Below are positions 46,413 through 55,944 of a DNA stretch of 64,000 bases, piece after piece; position 1 is the stretch's first letter; each line of letters opens with the position of its first letter. The stretch lies in assembly GCA_905182485.1 (NCBI GenBank), contig CAJJBO010000003.1:62001-126000 (forward strand), in the 5' to 3' direction. This stretch comes from an uncultured Luminiphilus sp. GTDB taxonomy: Bacteria; Pseudomonadota; Gammaproteobacteria; Pseudomonadales; Halieaceae. The position numbers and the translations under genes were made by a program. Below the pieces are notes generated by a model. The model saw only the letters and a program-made list of their open reading frames with translations, searched no databases and was not told where the DNA came from.

Positions 46413-46997
46413 CTACTGACGCACCAACTGAAGCCGCACTGTCACAGGGATCACGCGGCTGATTGCATCCAGACCAGCAATACGCTGTAACGCGGCGACA
46501 CCTGACTCCAAACCAAACTCGGAGGCCGTTAACAGAATAGGCTCCGCACTGACCACGCTGAGCCCTTGCTCGTTAGGTGCCACTTGCAATGTCGCGGTCC
46601 GGTTAACAACTTGCCCATGAAGATCAATTGCTAACGTCGTTTCAACGGTTTGACCTTGTGTCGCACTCACTACGCTGGGTGCCAACTGGGCCGTAATTTT
46701 CGCCTCTGGAAATAAACCCACCTCGAATAACAGTTCCTTCATGCGGTCATTGCGAATACCCACATTGGTCTCAACCGCATTAAGCGCCACGCGAATATCC
46801 ACTTGACCCTCATCGCTTACTGTCCCGACAACGGACTCAAACTGACTCAGCTCTCCCACCGCATTATTCTTGATCGAAATAAATTGAACGACTGAGCCGC
46901 CGGCAACTTCCCAACTGCTCCAGGCGGGGAATGAAATCAGTAACAAAATCATCCAGCTTATTTTTCTGATATTGCATCTCATGATCAACACTCTCAT
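46413..46997 (-). CDS. YceI-family periplasmic protein
   Basis: About 194 residues from the ATG at 46997; the ATG at 46982 is also possible. A signal peptide (ISWMILLLISFPAWSS) precedes the lipocalin-like YceI fold, with SVVQFISIKNNAVGELSQFE, VDIRVALNAVETNVGIRNDR, the LFPEAKITAQL strand and DLHGQVVNRTATLQV. Members bind long isoprenoid or lipid-like molecules in the periplasm. It is convergent with the cytochrome gene. Confidence 0.87.
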   Translation of the reverse strand: MRVLIMRCNIRKISWMILLLISFPAWSSWEVAGGSVVQFISIKNNAVGELSQFESVVGTVSDEGQVDIRVALNAVETNVGIRNDRMKELLFEVGLFPEAKITAQLAPSVVSATQGQTVETTLAIDLHGQVVNRTATLQVAPNEQGLSVVSAEPILLTASEFGLESGVAALQRIAGLDAISRVIPVTVRLQLVRQ

Positions 46998-47224
46998 TGT
47001 TTTGGGGCGCGACAAGGTGTGGATTGTTAAAAACGGGTCACGCGTATTGATAAGGGTAACGGAATGTATTGGCGACTGCGAAATGAGGGATCATGGACTT
47101 GCTAATTAAACTCTTTTCGCCACTCAGTGGTCGCAACTGTCAGCAAGCCACTCTAAACTTGCTTGAACAACATACTCCTAGTCAACATGACCCGTAAGGC
47201 GTTGAGCCAACACGTTACTCAGGG

Positions 47225-49118
47225 TCAGCTGGCAATATCTGCCAAATCACCTTTCTGCTCCAGCCAGACTTTTCGGTCACCAGAACGCTTCTTAGCGAGT
47301 AATAGATCAAACATACTGTCGGTATCGGCCTGTTCATCTAGAACCAACTGCACCAGTCGGCGGGTGTCCGGAAACATCGTGGTCTCACGCAACTGAGGCG
47401 GGTTCATTTCTCCGAGGCCTTTGTAGCGCTGCACCGAGGGTTTTGCGCGCTTGTTCTCCGACTCCAGTCGCTCAAGAATGCTGTTCTTCTCCCCTTCATC
47501 TAGGGCGTAATACACCTCTTTACCAATATCGATTCGATAGAGCGGCGGCATCGCTACAAAGATGTGGCCTGCGCGCACCAAAGGCCGAAAGTGGCGCAGA
47601 AACAAAGCGCAAATGAGTGTCGCAATATGCAGGCCATCAGAGTCGGCATCGGCAAGAATGCAGACCTTGTGCCATAGCGAAGCCCTTCAAGGTCGGTACA
47701 ATGCTGGATCGATACCCAGCGCAACAGAAATATCATGAACTTCTTGAGAGGCGAGAATCTGACTCGAATCGACCTCCCAGGTGTTTAGAATTTTTCCACG
47801 CAGAGGCATGATCGCTTGCGTTCTGACGATTGCGCGCTTGTTTGGCGCATCCACCAGCGGAATCGCCCTCGACTAAAAATAATTCACTACGGCTTGGGTC
47901 CTCCGTCGAACAATCCGCTAACTTACCGGGCAAAGCAGGTCCCGCAGTCACCTTTTTGCGCACCACTTTCTTCGCTGAGCGCAGCCGTGCCTGTGCTCTC
48001 TCGATACACAGCTCAGCCAAGCGCTCCGCATCAGACGTGTGTTGGTTTAACCACAGGCCAAACGCGTCCTTTGCCGCGCCAGAGACCAATCCAGCTGCCT
48101 CTCGCGAGGACAGTCGCTCTTTTGTCTGCCCCGAAAACTGAGGATCTCGAAGCTTGCAAGACAAAACAAAACAGCAGCGATCCCAGACATCCTCGGCGGT
48201 GAGCTTCACGCCCCTCGGCAGCAGGTTGCGGATCTCGCAAAACTCTCGCAAAGCATCTGCTAAGCCAGATCGCAATCCATTGACGTGCGTCCCGCCTTGC
48301 GCCGTGGGGATTAGGTTGACATAAGACTCCGCGATCACCTCGCCGCCCTCGGGCAACCACTGAATCGCCCAATCTACCGCCTCCGAACTGCCTTCAAAAT
48401 GGGTCGTGAACGGCTGCTCTGGAATCACCGGGCAATCGATTGTGGCATCAGCGAGGTAGTCTGCAATCCCGTCCTCGTAATACCACTCCGTCGTTTCTTT
48501 TTTCTTTTCGTCCGTCAGCGTCACTCTCAGACCTGGACACAACACCGCCTTGGCGCGAAGCGCATGGCTCAGCTTGGGTACCGAAAAAGTCGCCGAGTCA
48601 AAATAACTGGCATCTGGTTTGAAACGGATGCCCGTTCCCGTATTGCGCTTGCCACAACTCCCTGACACGGTGAGATCGTCGGTCTTGTTACCCCCAGCAA
48701 ACGCCATTGAATAAACATTACCGTCACGACGAATCGTGACCTCCAAGGCTTCTGAAAGTGCGTTGACGACTGACACGCCAACACCGTGCAAGCCCCCGCT
48801 AAATTGATAACTCTTATCAGAAAATTTTCCGCCCGCATGTAAGGTCGACAGAATGACCTCGACCCCCGGTAACTTTTGCTCCGCATGCAAATCAACCGGC
48901 ATGCCACGACCATCATCGGTCACACTCAACGCCCCGTCGCTATGCAACACCACATCGATTTGGCTGCAATGCCCAGCGAGCGCTTCATCAACCGAATTAT
49001 CGATCACCTCCTGAGCGAGATGATTCGGGCGCGTGGTATCCGTGTACATGCCAGGTCGTTTACGAACAGGATCTAGTCCGGTCAGTACCTCGATCGCATC
49101 AGCGTTATATTCGGTCAT
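47225..49118 (-). CDS. parE: DNA topoisomerase IV subunit B (ParE), frame broken three times
   Basis: The ATPase subunit of topoisomerase IV. The N-terminal part from ATG 49118 shows EVLTGLDPVRKRPGMYTDT, the ATP-binding EVIDNSVDEALAGH and DDGRGMPVDLH, GGLHGVGVSVVNALS, and the QGGTHVNGLRSGL loop. The Toprim region begins FLVEGDSAGGCAKQARNRQ. Near 47838-47842 one extra base intervenes (resuming QAIMPLRGKILNTWEV). Another lies near 47700-47706 (resuming TDLEGLRYG). Near 47664-47668 a two-base insertion intervenes, resuming KVCILADADSDGLHIATLIC with the Mg-binding aspartates. The C-terminus PSVQRYKGLGEMNPPQLRET is intact. All domains are present in order. Confidence 0.94.
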
Positions 49119-49207
49119 GATCTACCACTGTTGGTGTCTAGTTTGTCGTTACGTTGGCTGTCGTTGCGTTAAATGCAATCTGCTTATTAAGCGATCGACC
49201 CTTTGAA

Positions 49208-49305
49208 CGCGTTCTGTCGTAGCCGCTCTGTTTGAGTCGCTCTGTTGAAGCCACTTTGCTTAAGCCGCCCTGTTTGAGCCGCCCTGTTTGAGCCGCCCTG
49301 TTTAA
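49208..49305. repeat. 14-bp tandem repeat, about seven copies
   Basis: On the plus strand the unit is GCCGCCCTGTTTGA. Three nearly identical copies occur at 49264-49277, 49278-49291 and 49292-49305 (last base pair changed to AA). Before them come increasingly diverged copies: GCCACTTTGCTTAA (49250), GTCGCTCTGTTGAA (49236), GCCGCTCTGTTTGA (49222) and a weak one at 49208. The array fills the space between cpdA and parE, and the cpdA stop codon lies in its last copy. The sharp gradient suggests expansion from the cpdA side. Confidence 0.88.
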
Positions 49306-50126
49306 GCATAGCCGCGCGAGGTCAGGTCAACCGTAAAGGTCTCATCAACCACTCGCAACACGTCACCTTCCCACTGCCCGTTCTCGTGCAGCGCTAATAG
49401 TCGACACCCCGGTGCCATATCATCAACCTGAAATTGAGCAGATCCTGGCGCGAACTGAACACAGGTGGAGGGTGCTGTCAGACATTGTACGCCGCGATGC
49501 GCCTGAACAGAATCCTGATGGACATGCCCCGATACCACCACTGCCCGGTTGCCCAATGTGGTTAACAACGCGAGCGCCTCCGACGCATTACGCACGTTTT
49601 GTTCATCGAGCCAGGCACACCCCACTGGCATCAACGGATGATGTGTCGCCACGAGCAGCGGTCTATCCGTCTTGATCGCTTGCTGAACCGCCTTGCGCAA
49701 AGCCAGTAATTCCGACTCAGCCAGCAGCCCCGCTACTGCGCCGGGTTGTTGCGTATTCAGCATGACAATATCCCAGTGTGACAGTCGAATGTTGCGCCTA
49801 AAATAATGCGCCAACGGATGGCTCGCCTGCCAAATGGCATCATGGTTTCCCGGCAACCAAAAACTGGGGATGCCCAACGGCTCTATCAACGTGCACAATC
49901 TTTCGTAGGCTTTTTCACTCTCATCACCTGCCAAATCACCGGTTAATAGCAGTGCGTCGACACCCTCCTGCGCGGCGATCAAACGACAAACGGCTGCCAG
50001 TGACTGATCGGTATCAATGCCTACGAGTCGCCCTCCGGATTCCGCCATGAGATGCGTATCTGATATTTGGAGGATCCGCGCCGAGCCAGGCGTAGTGAGC
50101 GCGGTCTCACCGCTGAGCGGGGTCAT
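49302..50126 (-). CDS. cpdA: 3',5'-cyclic-AMP phosphodiesterase CpdA
   Basis: A 274-residue metallophosphoesterase that lowers cAMP. The dinuclear metal motifs are ILQISDTHLMAESGGRL (D-x-H), LLLTGDLAGDESEKAY (GD), FWLPGNHD (GNHD), LLVATHHPLMPVGC (H) and VVVSGHVHQDSV (GHxH). Its start overlaps the stop of the DUF1249 gene (ATGA), and parE lies downstream, giving the yqiB-cpdA-parE order. The gene between cpdA and parE in E. coli (yqiA) is absent and the 14-bp repeat occupies the gap. Its stop codon lies within that repeat. Confidence 0.94.
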   Translation of the reverse strand: MTPLSGETALTTPGSARILQISDTHLMAESGGRLVGIDTDQSLAAVCRLIAAQEGVDALLLTGDLAGDESEKAYERLCTLIEPLGIPSFWLPGNHDAIWQASHPLAHYFRRNIRLSHWDIVMLNTQQPGAVAGLLAESELLALRKAVQQAIKTDRPLLVATHHPLMPVGCAWLDEQNVRNASEALALLTTLGNRAVVVSGHVHQDSVQAHRGVQCLTAPSTCVQFAPGSAQFQVDDMAPGCRLLALHENGQWEGDVLRVVDETFTVDLTSRGYA

Positions 50127-50608
50127 GGCGCTGAGGTATCGGCGTCAGGCAATACCGTGTCGGCTGAGCGCCCGTGGGTCAGGCAAAACGATAGCAGTTC
50201 GGATGCAAATCGATTTTGCTGATATTTTTCGTCCCGCTGCAGCATGTCAGGATTGGGATACCGATACCGGGCCTCAAAACGGCGTGACGTGCTGCAGTGC
50301 ACTATCTCAGCCATTCTGGCGTCGTGATAAAGCCTGAGATCAAAGTAACTGCCCGCCCACACTCTGGGAGTGGCACTGTGATAACGCAGCCGCATGTCAG
50401 TGGTGTAACGGCCACGGGCCGTGACCTCAAGTGCCACCGTGACATCACCGGCAGCAAAATCCCATTCTGAACGCTGCTCGTAATCGGGAAACAACCGCAT
50501 AAGACGATGGTAGTTCACCTCGCAGAGCGCATGCAGGTCTGCCAGATCTATTTGATAACCGCGACGCTGTCGCCGGCGAAATGCCGTCCTGTTTTTCTTT
50601 TCAGTCAT
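50123..50608 (-). CDS. yqiB: DUF1249 family protein (YqiB)
   Basis: About 161 residues from ATG 50608 (MTEKKNRTAFRRRQRRGYQI). DLADLHALCEVNYHRLMRLFPD, VALEVTARGRYTTDMRLRYH, FDLRLYHDARMAEIVHC and the C-terminal RRFEARYRYPNPDMLQRDEK are DUF1249 signatures. Longer in-frame starts exist but would place the gene across the tolC promoter. Function unknown. It is coupled to cpdA by overlapping codons and is divergent from tolC, as in other gammaproteobacteria, though nudF, often found here, is missing. Confidence 0.9.
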   Translation of the reverse strand: MTEKKNRTAFRRRQRRGYQIDLADLHALCEVNYHRLMRLFPDYEQRSEWDFAAGDVTVALEVTARGRYTTDMRLRYHSATPRVWAGSYFDLRLYHDARMAEIVHCSTSRRFEARYRYPNPDMLQRDEKYQQNRFASELLSFCLTHGRSADTVLPDADTSAP

Positions 50609-50733
50609 GGTTGCTAGTGTATCAAGGCCCTGCCCCCCCGCGAACAGCCAAAATCTTAACGGCTTTGGGTGCTTAAAAACACCGCTCGCAGTGGTAGACT
50701 CGCGTCCTTTAGACTCGCTAGGTACTACGCCAC

Positions 50734-52170
50734 ATGATGAAGCTCCAACGCCGCTTTTGCGCTCCACTCACCCCCTTGGCCGCTTTTGTTCTCAGCTGGG
50801 TCAGTGTCACTGCCCAAGCCGATACGCTGGTTGATATTTATGAGTTGGCGCTCGAGAACGACGCGCTGCTAAAAACCAAGGTGGCACAGTATGGCGCCGA
50901 TTTGGAGCTTGAGAACCTCGCGCTCGCACCCCTGCTACCTCAAGCGGTGGCGGGATATCAGGTTTCAGAAACCGAGACAGACACGACGTCACCCACCATT
51001 ATTCAGGACCCAAACTTGGGTTTTGTCGTCATTGATGGCAATTCGGTGAGAAATATCAACAATGAGGGTTACGACGTCAGTTTGTCGCAAACGCTGTTTA
51101 ATCTATCGGCTTGGTTTGGCTGGCGAGCGGGCAAAGAAACCTCGCGCCAAGCGGAAGCGAACCTCGCTGCAGCGCAGCAGGACCTGATTGTGCGCGTGGT
51201 ACAGGCGTATTTAACGGTTCTGAGAGCACAGGACAATTTGCGCGCTTCGCAGGCTCAAGAACGCGCCTTTGAACGTCAACTAGAGCAGACGCGCCAACGC
51301 TTTGAGGTGGGGCTCATTGCTATCACCGATGTGTATGAAGCAGAAGCGGCCAGAGACTTGGCCCAAGTCACTCGCATCGTCGACGAAAACAACGTTGCCG
51401 TGGCGAAGGAAAATCTGTCGGTGTTAACGGGACAGGCCCCAGGCGCGCTGTACATCCTGGGAGAAGAGTTTAACCCCAAGCCTCCCGAACCTAATGATCG
51501 AGCGGAATGGGTCGATTTTGCGCTATCTAATAACAGTGAGCTTGCCGCCGCACGTTATGCCGAAGAAGCTGCGCGTCAAAATGCCACCTCCTCCAAGATG
51601 GAGCACGCGCCGAAGGTCACCGCGACTTATCGTTATCAAGATACCGAAACGACGGGCAGCATTGAGCAAAACCCCCCTAGCCTGTTCAATCTGCCGCCCA
51701 ATTCGGATCAAACCAGTGAGACGTGGCAAGTCAGATTTGACATGCCGTTATTTTCGGGCGGTGCGGTTAGCGCTAACCGGCGACGCGCAGCAGAACAGTT
51801 CAATGTTGCGCGTGAAACACGAATCAACCTGACCCGCAATACCGTCACACAGGCGCGGTCCTTGCACATGACCGTCGTATCAGATGTCTCAAGGGTAAGA
51901 GCACGACAGCAATCGATTGTCTCTAGCCAAAGTGCGTTCGACGCAACACAAGCTGGTTACGAGGTCGGCACGCGGAACATCGTAGACGTACTCAATGCGC
52001 AAAATAAGGTGTTTGCGGCGCAACGTGACTACGCCAACAGCCGCTATGACTTCATCATCAATTCACTGAGGCTCAAAGAAGTCGCGGGCACGCTATCTCC
52101 AGAGGATATCGCTCGACTAGAGGGCTTTTTGCTGCAACCTGTCGCGCCGACAGCATCTGCTGCTGAGTAG
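50734..52170 (+). CDS. tolC: TolC-family outer-membrane channel
   Basis: A 478-residue outer-membrane factor with a signal peptide (LTPLAAFVLSWVSVTAQA). It shows the duplicated TolC layout, with TLVDIYELALENDALLKT opening the first half and two long helical regions each followed by a beta segment. VSLSQTLFNLSAWFGWRAGK, RFEVGLIAITDVYEAEAARD, VRFDMPLFSGGAVSANRRRA and YEVGTRNIVDVLNAQNKVF are the paired signature motifs. It forms the exit duct for tripartite efflux and type I secretion, and could serve the RND pump at 31 kb. The yqiB neighbourhood supports true TolC orthology. Confidence 0.95.
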   Translation: MMKLQRRFCAPLTPLAAFVLSWVSVTAQADTLVDIYELALENDALLKTKVAQYGADLELENLALAPLLPQAVAGYQVSETETDTTSPTIIQDPNLGFVVIDGNSVRNINNEGYDVSLSQTLFNLSAWFGWRAGKETSRQAEANLAAAQQDLIVRVVQAYLTVLRAQDNLRASQAQERAFERQLEQTRQRFEVGLIAITDVYEAEAARDLAQVTRIVDENNVAVAKENLSVLTGQAPGALYILGEEFNPKPPEPNDRAEWVDFALSNNSELAAARYAEEAARQNATSSKMEHAPKVTATYRYQDTETTGSIEQNPPSLFNLPPNSDQTSETWQVRFDMPLFSGGAVSANRRRAAEQFNVARETRINLTRNTVTQARSLHMTVVSDVSRVRARQQSIVSSQSAFDATQAGYEVGTRNIVDVLNAQNKVFAAQRDYANSRYDFIINSLRLKEVAGTLSPEDIARLEGFLLQPVAPTASAAE

Positions 52171-52171
52171 G

Positions 52172-53488
52172 TCAGGGCAAGTGGGCTGCCAACACTGCCC
52201 ATTGTGCCTCTATCACACCGCTTTGCGCTGACTGAAAGGCGCCAGCGCGCGCTCCCATTTCTGTGGCTTGATGCCGATCTGCGTCCGGCCCGATCAAACC
52301 CATCACAGCGTCGGTTAGTGTCGTAAGCTCGACTTGTCGAGCGCCACCACATCGCACTAAGCCACGGTACATGGTCGCAAAGTTAAACGTGTGAGAGCCA
52401 GTAAGAATGGGCAACTGCCACACCGCCGCTTCCAACGGGTTGTGGCCGCCGTGAGGCACCAAACTCCCGCCGACAAATACCAAATCAGCAAAACCGGTGA
52501 GCGCACCCAAAGACCCCAAAGTATCAATCATCAACACGTCATCCGATCGCTGCATGTCGCGCTGCTCACTATGACGTATTACCTGTAAAGCCTGCATCGC
52601 CGGCAGTGCGAGGATGGAGCCCGCACGCTCTGGGTGACGCGGCGCCAGCATCAACAGCGCGTTCGGCGAGACGCCCTTCAAGGCTAAAAACGCCTTTAAT
52701 ACAGTCTCCTCTTCTCCGGGGTGTGTGCTGGCAGCCAACCAAACAAGTCTGTCTTGGAGCGCCCCGCCCAGCCGCTGATGCTCAGCCTGATAAGCCGTCC
52801 CCAAGGCGAGCGGATCCAACGCAAATTTTAAATTCCCCGTTACGACCACCTGATCAGGGCGTGCACCCAGCGCGACCAGTCGTCTCGCGTCAGCGCGTTC
52901 CTGCGCGGCAATTACCGAAAAATAAGCAAGCGTCGGACGGATCACGCTCGACACACGCGCATACCCTCTGGCAGATCGCGGTGACAGCCGAGCATTCAGC
53001 AACACTACGGCTATGGCTTTCGCATTGGCCTGTGCCACCATATTGGGCCAAATTTCAGTCTCAACAAAGACGCCAACACAAGGCTGCCAATGAGTGAAAA
53101 AGCGACGCACCGCCCCCGGGGTATCAAAAGGAATCCAGTCACTAAAGACCCGCTCACCAAAGCGCTGTCGAACTTGAGCGGCGCCGGTTGGCGTCGTCGA
53201 CGTAATGAGCAGGGAGAGGTCTTCCCGATCACTCAGCAAACGCTCAATGAGCGGCGCGATCGCTAACGTCTCACCAACCGAGACCGCATGAATCCATATC
53301 AGCTTGGGTGGCCGAGACGCCGGCGCGGTGCCATACCAGCCTAGGCGACGCCATAAATGCGCTCGATAACCTGACTGATTCCGCCCACGCCACCATAGAC
53401 GCGCCAGAAAGAGTGGCACTAAGAGCCGCATCACCCAGGAATAAACAAGGAGATTAATAGAAAGGGACCACCGGTTTCGAACGCTCAA
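52172..53488 (-). CDS. waaA: 3-deoxy-D-manno-octulosonic acid (Kdo) transferase
   Basis: A 438-residue GT30 enzyme that adds Kdo to lipid IVA, essential for LPS core. The best start is TTG at 53488, since the N-terminal membrane anchor LLVYSWVMRLLVPLFLARLW aligns with that of WaaA. WIHAVSVGETLAIAPLIERL, ITSTTPTGAAQVRQRFGERV, FVETEIWPNM, LLNARLSPRSARGYARVSSV and FVGGSLVPHGGHNPLEAA are hallmark segments. It ends two bases from tolC, convergently, and begins a glycan-modifying region. Confidence 0.95.
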   Translation of the reverse strand: MSVRNRWSLSINLLVYSWVMRLLVPLFLARLWWRGRNQSGYRAHLWRRLGWYGTAPASRPPKLIWIHAVSVGETLAIAPLIERLLSDREDLSLLITSTTPTGAAQVRQRFGERVFSDWIPFDTPGAVRRFFTHWQPCVGVFVETEIWPNMVAQANAKAIAVVLLNARLSPRSARGYARVSSVIRPTLAYFSVIAAQERADARRLVALGARPDQVVVTGNLKFALDPLALGTAYQAEHQRLGGALQDRLVWLAASTHPGEEETVLKAFLALKGVSPNALLMLAPRHPERAGSILALPAMQALQVIRHSEQRDMQRSDDVLMIDTLGSLGALTGFADLVFVGGSLVPHGGHNPLEAAVWQLPILTGSHTFNFATMYRGLVRCGGARQVELTTLTDAVMGLIGPDADRHQATEMGARAGAFQSAQSGVIEAQWAVLAAHLP

Positions 53489-53528
53489 GACAATCGTATA
53501 CTCTCAAACTGATCAGAGGGAGCCTACC

Positions 53529-54140
53529 ATGCCACAGCCACCCCACGCCGATGTCCGTGGATTTTTGCCAGACGACGAGGGCCTGAAACTTTACGAGTGG
53601 GCACTGGCCGCAACCGCTACTGGCCCTCTTTTGGAAATTGGCAGCTACTGCGGTCGCTCAACGATCTGGTTAGGTCAAGCCGCACAAGCGCGGCAAACCG
53701 CCGTATTCGCAATAGACCATCATCGCGGCTCTGAGGAGCATCAAATAGGAGAGAGCCACCATGATGCTGAGTTAGTGAACGCCGAAGGATTATTCGATAC
53801 CTTTGCGGCGTTTCGTCGCAATATCGCTCAGGCTGATCTCGAGCAAGTCGTCATTCCCATCGTGACCGGAAGTGCACAGTTCGCAGTTCATTGGGCGGGC
53901 CCATTAAGCGTCGTATTTATCGATGGTGGTCATAGCCTCGACGCGGCGCTCGCTGATTATCGCCACTGGGCCCCGCGTATCGGACCGGGCGGGATCCTCG
54001 CCATTCACGACGTTTTTTCAGACCCCGCTGACGGTGGTCAGGCGCCCTACACTATTTGGCGGCTGGCACAACAATCAGGGCTCTTTACCCCCGAGGGAAC
54101 AGTGGGAAGCCTGCGCGCCCTGCGCCGACTGGCGGGCTGA
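53529..54140 (+). CDS. Class I SAM-dependent methyltransferase
   Basis: A 203-residue Rossmann-fold protein of the Methyltransf_24 type. GPLLEIGSYCGRSTIWLGQAA is the AdoMet-binding loop, and LSVVFIDGGHSLDAALADYR with GPGGILAIHDVF are further family motifs. It is divergent from waaA and convergent with the toroid gene. The acceptor is unknown; location suggests a cell-surface sugar or lipid. Confidence 0.85.
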   Translation: MPQPPHADVRGFLPDDEGLKLYEWALAATATGPLLEIGSYCGRSTIWLGQAAQARQTAVFAIDHHRGSEEHQIGESHHDAELVNAEGLFDTFAAFRRNIAQADLEQVVIPIVTGSAQFAVHWAGPLSVVFIDGGHSLDAALADYRHWAPRIGPGGILAIHDVFSDPADGGQAPYTIWRLAQQSGLFTPEGTVGSLRALRRLAG

Positions 54141-54148
54141 CACACTCA

Positions 54149-55237
54149 CTAAACCCGCGCCTCCAGCGTAGGTACCACTAGCGAGTCATTCAGAGTCGAG
54201 CCCATAAATAGGCGACAAGCTGCGGTGTGCTCAGTCAGTGCGTCCGCTGCCAATAACACGGCACCCGCGGTCCACGTGGGCTTTTCTAATGGCCAGAGCG
54301 TCCGCTCAGCAAACTGATACCCAGTCCACCATGCGCCGTCATTATCTCGCCACTGCGCCAACCAGCTGAACAATTCGGCTGCCTGCTCTCGCTGCCCCGC
54401 CGCCAATAACGCCAAGGTCAATTCGCAGGATTCTGCGACGGTGGCCCAGGGCTGGTGATTTTCACAGCGACAGCCGATCCCGGGCTCAACAAATTCTGAC
54501 CAACGACTGCTCAACCGCTGTTGCGCCGCTTCGCCTTCGACCACTCCGGTTAAGATCGGATAAAACCAGTCCATTGCATAGCGAGACTTGCTCTCCCAAG
54601 TGCGATCAAAGCGCGCCGGCTTATGTCGTAATGCCTCACCGAGTCGTGACCTCGCATTTCCCCAATCATCTCGCTTTTGACCTAGCTGATCGGCGATCAA
54701 TATGCCGCACTCCAGCGATTTGTAGATAGAACTGCAGCCGGTCACCAATGCGTCACCGAGTGGCGCACCCACGCTGTCAACCGCCCAGTCAATTTCGCCT
54801 TCTGGGCCCTGATAACGCAATACAAACTCTAGGGCGCGCACAACCACAGGAAACAACCGCTCGAGGAATAGGGCATCTTGTGCAATCAAAAAATGATGCC
54901 AAACCCCTGTCGCAATATAGGCTATGTAATTGGTCTCTCGTCGTTCCACTGATCGATCGGGTTGCCCCCCGCGATAACAGGCCCACCAGCTACCATCGAC
55001 AAGCTGCGTGTCTGACAGCCAGAGATAGGCGCGCTCTGCCGCATCGATTTCTCCGGCAATACTTAGCGCCATCGCTGCCTCGGTGTGATCCCAGGGGTCA
55101 GTGTGCCCCCCCTCGAACCACGGTATTTCGCCAGATGGCCTTTGGGTATTCAGGATAAAGTCGACCGTTGGCCGCAACCAACTATCAGGATACGAGCCGC
55201 CGCTCAGTCGCATGGTCTGCACAGGTCGATCCGTCAT
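54149..55237 (-). CDS. Alpha/alpha-toroid protein (prenyltransferase/terpenoid-cyclase-like)
   Basis: About 362 residues from ATG 55237; an adjacent ATG at 55240 adds one residue. The protein is made of repeated helical units with tryptophan/glycine-rich turns: FILNTQRPSGEIPWFEGG, LSDTQLVDGSWWACYRGGQ and SWLAQWRDNDGAWWTGYQF. These resemble the QW-type repeats of alpha/alpha barrels in terpenoid cyclases, prenyltransferases and some glycan enzymes. No DxDD cyclase motif is visible, so cyclase activity is doubtful. It overlaps the upstream methyltransferase stop by three bases and is the last gene of a leftward GT4-methyltransferase-toroid operon. Confidence 0.7.
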   Translation of the reverse strand: MTDRPVQTMRLSGGSYPDSWLRPTVDFILNTQRPSGEIPWFEGGHTDPWDHTEAAMALSIAGEIDAAERAYLWLSDTQLVDGSWWACYRGGQPDRSVERRETNYIAYIATGVWHHFLIAQDALFLERLFPVVVRALEFVLRYQGPEGEIDWAVDSVGAPLGDALVTGCSSIYKSLECGILIADQLGQKRDDWGNARSRLGEALRHKPARFDRTWESKSRYAMDWFYPILTGVVEGEAAQQRLSSRWSEFVEPGIGCRCENHQPWATVAESCELTLALLAAGQREQAAELFSWLAQWRDNDGAWWTGYQFAERTLWPLEKPTWTAGAVLLAADALTEHTAACRLFMGSTLNDSLVVPTLEARV

Positions 55238-55944
55238 CATGCGGGCTTAGTAAAATACAAAATAATGCTTTTACCCATAAGCGGATTGAGTAACCCATCG
55301 ATCGCACGGGTCAGCCATGGCCTTTTCATCAAGTCCCACACGAGGAGGCGGTGATAAGCTTTAACCAGCCAGGGCTCTCGGTCGTGGCGCCAAAAAAGGC
55401 ACTTTAACCACCAGTAAGGCACGTGCAAGGCATGGGCGCTGCCCTGGCCAACACAGACAAAACCAAAACGCTCCACTTCACGACGGAGATGCGTGGCGTC
55501 AAAAATACGAATGTGCCCACCAGGGGTCGTTCGATACCCCTCGCTCAAACGCCAGCAAATCCACTCTGGCCATTGGCGCGGCACACTGATCCCCAATTTG
55601 CCACCGGGTTTTAAAACTCGCATGGCCTCCTCCAGCACCAGGAGGTAGTTTGGAATGTGCTCTAATATCTCACTGGCAATCACGACATCGGCGGTATTAT
55701 CGGCGATGGGCAGAACGGTGGCATCACCCACGCCAAATCCAATCTCGCCCTGAGGCGCATGACACTGCATGTCGCTCGTTCTTTCAGTAGCAGTCGCTAG
55801 CGCCGTTTCCGAGAGATCGATACCCACTGCGTGAACGTCGGGCAAACAATAAGCTGCCAAGGAATGTCGACCCTCTCCACAACCGATATCCAAGCACAGA
55901 TCACCTGGTTTCAGCGCCAATGCGTCTAAATCCAGCGTCAACAT
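55237..55944 (-). CDS. Class I SAM-dependent methyltransferase
   Basis: A 235-residue Methyltransf_11/UbiE-like enzyme with LKPGDLCLDIGCGEGRHSL (motif I), VGIDLSETALATATERTSD, NTADVVIASEILEHIPN and ALRVLKPGG-type strand EEAMRVLKPGGKLGISVP. The C-terminal third carries aromatic residues (LHVPYWWLKCLFWRHDREPW) and a hydrophobic end, possibly membrane-associated. It overlaps the GT4 stop by seven bases and the toroid start by three, giving a tightly coupled operon. Confidence 0.88.
   Translation of the reverse strand: MLTLDLDALALKPGDLCLDIGCGEGRHSLAAYCLPDVHAVGIDLSETALATATERTSDMQCHAPQGEIGFGVGDATVLPIADNTADVVIASEILEHIPNYLLVLEEAMRVLKPGGKLGISVPRQWPEWICWRLSEGYRTTPGGHIRIFDATHLRREVERFGFVCVGQGSAHALHVPYWWLKCLFWRHDREPWLVKAYHRLLVWDLMKRPWLTRAIDGLLNPLMGKSIILYFTKPA

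Noticed and set aside
47093-47197. A 34-codon plus-strand frame beginning MDLLIKLFSPLSGRNC with GAGGG upstream
   Set aside because: The ribosome-binding site is too close to the ATG, no family is recognised, and it sits between the divergent YceI start and the parE stop; too weak to call.
49208-49305. The 14-bp array as a CRISPR
   Set aside because: Units are directly adjacent with no spacers and decay progressively; it is a simple tandem repeat.
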